Assembly: GCA_964651785.1 (NCBI GenBank)
Contig: CAZYWJ010000003.1
Location: forward strand, 1 to 64,000
DNA: 64,000 bases
From: JAKVAV01 sp964651785
Lineage (GTDB): Bacteria; Bacteroidota; Bacteroidia; Flavobacteriales_D; Cryomorphaceae
Reading direction: 5' to 3'
Shown: one piece after another, positions 60,125 to 64,000 of the stretch
Numbering within the stretch: position 1 is the first letter of the stretch
Layout of the letters: each line of letters opens with the position of its first letter
Program-made: the position numbers and the translations under genes
Notes under the pieces: model-generated
The model's database searches: none
Told to the model about the DNA's origin: nothing
What the model saw: only the letters and a program-made list of their open reading frames with translations

Positions 60125-61753
60125 ATGCCTAAAGGAGTATATCAGATACCTTATCCAACGAACGAACCCATTTTTGATTACGCACCGGGATCAGATGAGC
60201 GCGAAAAATTACAAGCGGCTTTGGATAGCATGCTGAATCAAGACCCTGTAAATGTACCGATGTATATCGGTAGGGAAGAGGTTTTCACAGATAACAACAA
60301 AGATTTAACCCCGCCTTTTGACCATAAGCGCAAAGTAGGTCAGGCAAATTTCGGTGGAAAAGAGCACGTAAAGAATGCCATTGACGCTGCTTTAGCAGCT
60401 CGGAAAAATTGGGCTGATTTGGCATGGGAACAGCGCGCATCCATATTTTTGAGAGCGGCAGACCTGATCGCGGGACCTTACCGGTATGAAATGAATGCCG
60501 CTACCATGGTAGCCCAAAGTAAAAATGCATTTCAATCTGAAATAGATGCCGTATGCGAATTGATCGATTTTCTTCGATTCAACGCTTACTACATGGAAGA
60601 GATTTATTCCGTTCAGCCAAATAGCTCTCCGGGTGTGTGGAACAGGTTGGAATATCGTCCTCTTGAAGGTTTTGTTTTTTGCATTACCCCGTTTAACTTC
60701 ACTGCTATAGCAGGAAATCTACCTGCTTCTGCAGCTATGATGGGAAATGTTTGTGTATGGAAACCGGCAGACTCTCAGATATACAGTGCTAATTTAGTGA
60801 TGAAGATTTTTAAAGAAGCCGGTCTTCCCGATGGTGTTATCAATATGGTTACCGTTGATGGTCCCGACTCTGGCGAGGTAGTCTTTGAACATCCTGACTT
60901 TGCCGGGCTGCATTTTACGGGATCGACGGCTGTTTTTAAAATGCTCTGGAAAACAATCGGAAACAATATTGATAAATACAAAACATATCCTCGTATCGTA
61001 GGAGAAACGGGGGGTAAAGATTTTGTTGTGGCTCACAAATCTGCAGATCCTAAGGCAGTAAGTACGGCGCTCACAAGAGGGGCCTTTGAATTTCAGGGAC
61101 AGAAATGCTCGGCGGCTTCACGCGCTTACATCGCAGACAATATTTGGGACGAAGTGAAGGAAGGACTGCTACAAGACGCCAAAGACATGAAGATGGGCCC
61201 GCCTACTGACTTTTCAAACTTCGTCAATGCGGTAATTGATGAAAAAGCTTTTGACAAAATCGCCGGATACATTGATTACGCAAAGGACCAATCGGATGCT
61301 GAAATTTTAACTGGTGGAAACTACGATAAAAGCGAAGGGTATTTCATCGAACCGACTATAATCGTGACGACCACTCCCAAATTTAAAACGATGGTAGAGG
61401 AAATTTTCGGACCGGTTCTTACCATCTACGTGTATGATTCGGAAAAATATGAGGAGACATTGCGGTTGGTAGATGAGACATCAGAATATGCGTTGACCGG
61501 CGCTATCTTAGCAAAAGACAGATACGCAGTCAACTTAGCTACCAAATTGCTGGAAAATGCAGCCGGAAATTTCTACATCAACGATAAACCCACGGGAGCG
61601 GTAGTAGGTCAACAACCTTTCGGAGGCGCCAGAGGATCCGGCACAAATGATAAGGCAGGTTCTCATTTAAACCTTCTTCGATGGGTATCAGCAAGAACGA
61701 TAAAAGAAACATTTGTTTCTCCGACTGATTTCAGATATCCTTTTCTGGGTTAA
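60125..61753 (+). CDS. pruA: L-glutamate gamma-semialdehyde (1-pyrroline-5-carboxylate) dehydrogenase
   Basis: 542 residues, the long monofunctional P5CDH type (ALDH4-like). Catalytic Glu lies in VGETGGKDFV (about residue 293) and the nucleophilic Cys in FQGQKCSAASR (about 327); the NAD site includes FNFTAIAGNLPASAAMMGNV, and the C-terminal GQQPFGGARGSGTNDKAG is typical of P5CDH. It oxidises glutamate semialdehyde to glutamate in proline or arginine catabolism. A proline dehydrogenase partner is not in the window. Promoter upstream and a strong terminator downstream make it a single-gene unit. Confidence 0.95.
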   Translation: MPKGVYQIPYPTNEPIFDYAPGSDEREKLQAALDSMLNQDPVNVPMYIGREEVFTDNNKDLTPPFDHKRKVGQANFGGKEHVKNAIDAALAARKNWADLAWEQRASIFLRAADLIAGPYRYEMNAATMVAQSKNAFQSEIDAVCELIDFLRFNAYYMEEIYSVQPNSSPGVWNRLEYRPLEGFVFCITPFNFTAIAGNLPASAAMMGNVCVWKPADSQIYSANLVMKIFKEAGLPDGVINMVTVDGPDSGEVVFEHPDFAGLHFTGSTAVFKMLWKTIGNNIDKYKTYPRIVGETGGKDFVVAHKSADPKAVSTALTRGAFEFQGQKCSAASRAYIADNIWDEVKEGLLQDAKDMKMGPPTDFSNFVNAVIDEKAFDKIAGYIDYAKDQSDAEILTGGNYDKSEGYFIEPTIIVTTTPKFKTMVEEIFGPVLTIYVYDSEKYEETLRLVDETSEYALTGAILAKDRYAVNLATKLLENAAGNFYINDKPTGAVVGQQPFGGARGSGTNDKAGSHLNLLRWVSARTIKETFVSPTDFRYPFLG

Positions 61754-61781
61754 TTTCCCTATATCTCAACTTTTTTAACAC

Positions 61782-61813
61782 AAGCTCCCGTATAATTTCG
61801 GGAGCTTTTTTTT
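61782..61813 (+). terminator. Rho-independent terminator after the P5C dehydrogenase gene
   Basis: AAGCTCCCG pairs perfectly with CGGGAGCTT around an A/T-rich loop and is followed by a run of T. Confidence 0.9.
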
Positions 61814-61845
61814 GTCAGCTCAATCGGCTCTTGTAGCTTTACCTG

Positions 61846-62139
61846 ATGTTTAACAGAATTCCGTCTATTTTAAGAAACAAGTTCATAGCAGTAATACTTG
61901 TGTTTCTGCTCTACATCAGTTTTTTTGATGCGCATGATCTTATATCTCAGATAGAAATCAGGATGGAATTGCGAGAAATTTCTGACGAAATTGATTACTT
62001 GAATAAAGACACCGAATCGGCTAAAAGACAAATTCGAGAACTGACTTCCGATAAAGAAAAATTAGAGAAGTTTGCTCGTGAGCAGTATCGCATGAAGCGG
62101 GAAAATGAGGAGCTATTTGTACTATTGAAAGAAGAGTAG
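61846..62139 (+). CDS. DivIC/FtsB-family septum formation initiator protein
   Basis: 97 residues: a short cytoplasmic N-tail, one transmembrane helix (about 13-32; FIAVILVFLLYISFFDAHDL) and a coiled coil (about 38-80; REISDEIDYLNKDTESAKRQ) ending in YRMKRENEELFVLLKEE, the family signature region EKFAREQYRMKRENE. Such bitopic proteins form a complex with FtsL and FtsQ/DivIB in the divisome. A near-consensus -7 element TAGCTTTA (61834-61841) ends 4 nt before the ATG. Confidence 0.92.
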   Translation: MFNRIPSILRNKFIAVILVFLLYISFFDAHDLISQIEIRMELREISDEIDYLNKDTESAKRQIRELTSDKEKLEKFAREQYRMKRENEELFVLLKEE

Positions 62140-62197
62140 GAAATTTCTCACATTAGTATCCTGCCTTAATTTTTCTTTACTTTCAAAAAAAGATCTC

Positions 62198-62797
62198 ATG
62201 CAGAAGACCCAACTTGCCATGTTTCCACTACAGTTGTTTCTTCTTCCAGGTGAAACACATAAGCTGCATATTTTTGAAGAGCGGTACAGACAGCTCTTAG
62301 AAGATTGTGAAAACATTAACATCTCTTTTGGAATACCCTATACAAAAAACGGAACCATCACCGGGTATGGAAGTATGGTTAAATTAAAACGGATTATTTC
62401 GAGAAAAAGAAATGGCGCGGCAGATATTGAAATTGAAGCGACAGGTGTATTTAAAATACGTAAGTTCTTCATGCGAATGGGTGAAAAACTATACCCGGGA
62501 GGCCATGTAGAATTTATTGATACGACAATGATAACGCCTGTGGGGAATGAGCTTTTTCAGGCGTTTAAAACCTATCTCTTTAAATCCGATAGTCCTGCCT
62601 CTACCGAAGCTTTCTCTGCCGACCTGAATGTGTTTGACGTGGCGCGGTTGCTCTTTATGGAAGATTCAAAAAAGATTAAACTTTTGAAGGTCAATAATAT
62701 TGAGGACATGGAGCGCCTGGTGTTAAACGAAATCAATTTGAGGCTGTTATTGCTGAAACAAATGAAAAGTGTCGAGCACAATATTTACCTAAATTAA
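62198..62797 (+). CDS. Lon N-terminal (substrate-binding) domain protein
   Basis: 199 residues consisting of a Lon-SB/PUA-like domain (AMFPLQLFLLPGETHKLHIF; ERYRQLLEDCENINISFGI; DIEIEATGVFKIRKFF) and a helical tail, with no ATPase or protease domain. Stand-alone Lon N-domain proteins are common in bacteria; a role as adaptor in proteolysis has been proposed but not shown. It lies 58 nt after the DivIC-like gene, possibly co-transcribed. The start at 62198 follows an A-rich tract. Confidence 0.88.
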   Translation: MQKTQLAMFPLQLFLLPGETHKLHIFEERYRQLLEDCENINISFGIPYTKNGTITGYGSMVKLKRIISRKRNGAADIEIEATGVFKIRKFFMRMGEKLYPGGHVEFIDTTMITPVGNELFQAFKTYLFKSDSPASTEAFSADLNVFDVARLLFMEDSKKIKLLKVNNIEDMERLVLNEINLRLLLLKQMKSVEHNIYLN

Positions 62798-62853
62798 AAA
62801 ACTACTTCCTCTTTGATTTGTTAACTTTAGGAAAGGAATTAATCAGATTGAAT

Positions 62854-63579
62854 ATGTTTGAAAAAGTGAATTTGGAAAGAGCGCTCAGGAACGAGCGCAA
62901 AGTGCAGAAAGAATATAGCGGGAATCAAATTCTCTCACAATTCAGAGGATTATTTGAAACCGATTGGGAAAACGACCAACGCGTTTTGGGAACTATAAAG
63001 AGAGGGGCTATCTCAGCAGAGCTTCCATCAGCCGATAATTTGTCTGAAGACAGAATTTACGATTTGGACAGCATAAGAAACCTTTGTATCAAATACCGTT
63101 TGAGATTTTTGAGTACGAAACAATTCAAGGCCGATTTTCCTCATTCCGCACTTTCAGCCGTGAAGCAAACGGAACGGCAGATTGGTCAGAATTTGGACGC
63201 TTTCATGATAGCCGCTCCGGCAAGTCTTTTTCAATTAGAAGATTCAAATAAAGATCCTTTGTTATTTGCTCCATTGGAGGACGGTCGTTTTTACTTAATT
63301 GATAAATGGGGAGACGACTTGGCGTGGTATCGCAAATTGATTAACTGGCCGTTGACTTCACCCATTACTTTGATAGCTACTTTGCTTAGCTTTTGTGGTG
63401 TTTTGACCGCTGCCATACCTTCGACGCTATTATCGGAATCAGGAGAATATTTTACATTCATGAGGCTCATTGCTTTTGGCTGGAATGTTATTTTCTTATT
63501 AGGAATTTCGTCATATCTCTGGTTTGCCTCCCATGCTCAATTCAGCATTCACGCTTGGAATTCAAAGACTTTCAACTGA
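62854..63579 (+). CDS. Hypothetical membrane protein (241 aa)
   Basis: The ATG at 62854 (MFEKVNLERALRNERKVQKE) is preferred to the TTG at 62818. The N-terminal about 165 residues are soluble (DQRVLGTIKRGAISAELPSA; AFMIAAPASLFQLEDSNKDP; FYLIDKWGDDLAWYRKLINW) and two transmembrane helices follow (about 175-195 and 208-230). Proteins of this layout occur in Bacteroidota without assigned function. A TAACTTTA element (62822-62829) is a possible promoter. Confidence 0.78.
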   Translation: MFEKVNLERALRNERKVQKEYSGNQILSQFRGLFETDWENDQRVLGTIKRGAISAELPSADNLSEDRIYDLDSIRNLCIKYRLRFLSTKQFKADFPHSALSAVKQTERQIGQNLDAFMIAAPASLFQLEDSNKDPLLFAPLEDGRFYLIDKWGDDLAWYRKLINWPLTSPITLIATLLSFCGVLTAAIPSTLLSESGEYFTFMRLIAFGWNVIFLLGISSYLWFASHAQFSIHAWNSKTFN

Positions 63580-63703
63580 CCAATAAGTTTAAAGTTAAGT
63601 CCAAGTTAAATTTTCTTTCGACGAAACTTGACAGACCCATTTCTAATTGGTTACTTTGTTTTGCGTTAACAGCCAATTAACCAACCAAAAACAACCAATT
63701 GCA

Positions 63704-63868
63704 ATGACTACTATTTTTAAGAAAACCGTAGACAATATCTACTCCTTCCTCCTGGCTGATGCTGCAGGAGAATTCGCTGCATCTTTTCGATACAAAGTTG
63801 TATTTGTGTTTTTAGCTTTAGCTATGTTCTCATCAGCAGCGTATGCCGTGATCTTTATGCAATCTTAA
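63704..63868 (+). CDS. Small single-pass membrane protein (54 aa)
   Basis: The ATG at 63704 follows an A/C-rich tract (ACCAAAAACAACCAATTGCA) and is preferred to the frame start at 63647. The peptide MTTIFKKTVDNIYSFLLADA has an amphipathic N-terminal half and one transmembrane helix (about 30-50; VVFVFLALAMFSSAAYAVIF), ending MQS. I do not recognise a family. The A-rich initiation tract and clean stop support expression. It lies 63 nt before a probable antiporter gene. Confidence 0.6.
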   Translation: MTTIFKKTVDNIYSFLLADAAGEFAASFRYKVVFVFLALAMFSSAAYAVIFMQS

Positions 63869-63931
63869 ATTTGATTCCACATTCTATGTCCGGGCGATGT
63901 GTTAACTTCGGCGCCTCAACATAGAAGCAAT

Positions 63932-64000
63932 TTGGATACAAATTACATTCTGATTTTTCTCAGTTTGGTCGTAGTGTTTTCATACACTTTCGACCTTATT
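63932..64000 (+). CDS. Probable monovalent cation:proton antiporter, N-terminal fragment
   Basis: The last 23 codons are open to the window edge and read LDTNYILIFLSLVVVFSYTF and then DLI, which resembles the first helix of KefB/CPA2-type cation:proton antiporters. The start is either this TTG or an upstream in-frame GTG at 63899; a weak TAACTTCG element lies at 63903-63910. With only 23 residues the identity is tentative. Confidence 0.45.
   Translation, partial: MDTNYILIFLSLVVVFSYTFDLI

Noticed and set aside
1..64000. tRNA, rRNA, riboswitch, insertion sequence or prophage genes
   Set aside because: No cloverleaf, conserved rRNA stretch, transposase, integrase or terminal inverted repeats were recognised by eye on either strand; a covariance-model search would be decisive.

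Overview
The window is a draft-assembly scaffold (five runs of exactly 100 N) from a member of the Bacteroidota, most likely a marine Flavobacteriales. The basis is the rpmB-rpmG-DUF4295-ftsY-rimO gene order, repeated -7 promoter elements of the form TAnnTTTG, many secreted proteins with type IX secretion (T9SS) C-terminal domains, a T9SS plug-type protein, a TonB-dependent receptor with a carboxypeptidase-like N-terminal domain, a BlaI/M56 pair, and a complete Na+-translocating NADH:quinone reductase operon. I would not name a genus. No rRNA, tRNA, CRISPR array, prophage, integrase or insertion sequence was seen.

Layout. 1-3.3 kb (minus): ribosomal proteins L28 and L33, DUF4295, ftsY, the start of rimO, cinA and a tiny lipoprotein. 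3.4-8.4 kb (plus): a PadR repressor with a PspC-domain membrane protein, a small membrane protein, and a fused 2-oxoacid dehydrogenase E1. 8.5-13.2 kb: TonB-dependent receptor plus a secreted T9SS hydrolase-like protein. 13.3-15.5 kb: murQ with a conserved unknown gene, then NUDIX and mnmD on the other strand. 15.6-18.9 kb: a large T9SS beta-propeller protein with a frameshift in its sorting domain. 18.9-27.1 kb: OmpA/PD40 and TPR proteins, M42 peptidase, a lipoprotein of the OmpH/Skp type with two small neighbours, a SiaC-like protein, and a LytS/LytTR two-component pair. 27.1-33.9 kb: AcpH-like phosphodiesterase, MltF-like transglycosylase, an esterase and a BlaI repressor (joined only by an assembly gap), an M56/TonB protein and a secreted deiminase. 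33.9-45.5 kb: membrane-anchored MutS-like ATPase, MarR-YceI operon, M23 peptidase, nitroreductase, M28 peptidase, AIM24-like protein, MscS channel, VWA protein and a small T9SS cargo. 45.6-48.2 kb: M43 metalloprotease with a type-B T9SS signal. 48.9-54.9 kb: nqrF-E-D-C-B-A on the minus strand. 55-64 kb: T9SS plug-type protein, apaG, a giant propeller sensor kinase, P5C dehydrogenase, a DivIC/FtsB-like protein, a Lon N-domain protein, small membrane proteins and the start of an apparent cation:proton antiporter.

Function. Much of the window is cell-envelope business: T9SS cargo (five proteins) and a T9SS component, peptidoglycan recycling and remodelling (murQ, MltF, M23), outer-membrane receptor and OmpA-type anchors, and envelope-sensing regulators (LytS/LytTR, BlaI/M56, PadR/PspC, propeller kinase). 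The remainder is core metabolism, sodium bioenergetics and translation.

No clearly novel multi-gene system is visible. The most interesting signals are a 7-bp tandem repeat that supplies a peptidase stop codon and runs into an assembly gap; at least three genes whose start codon lies exactly 4 nt after a TAnnTTTG element, implying leaderless transcripts; a SiaC-family protein lacking the phospho-acceptor threonine; and a frameshifted T9SS sorting domain.
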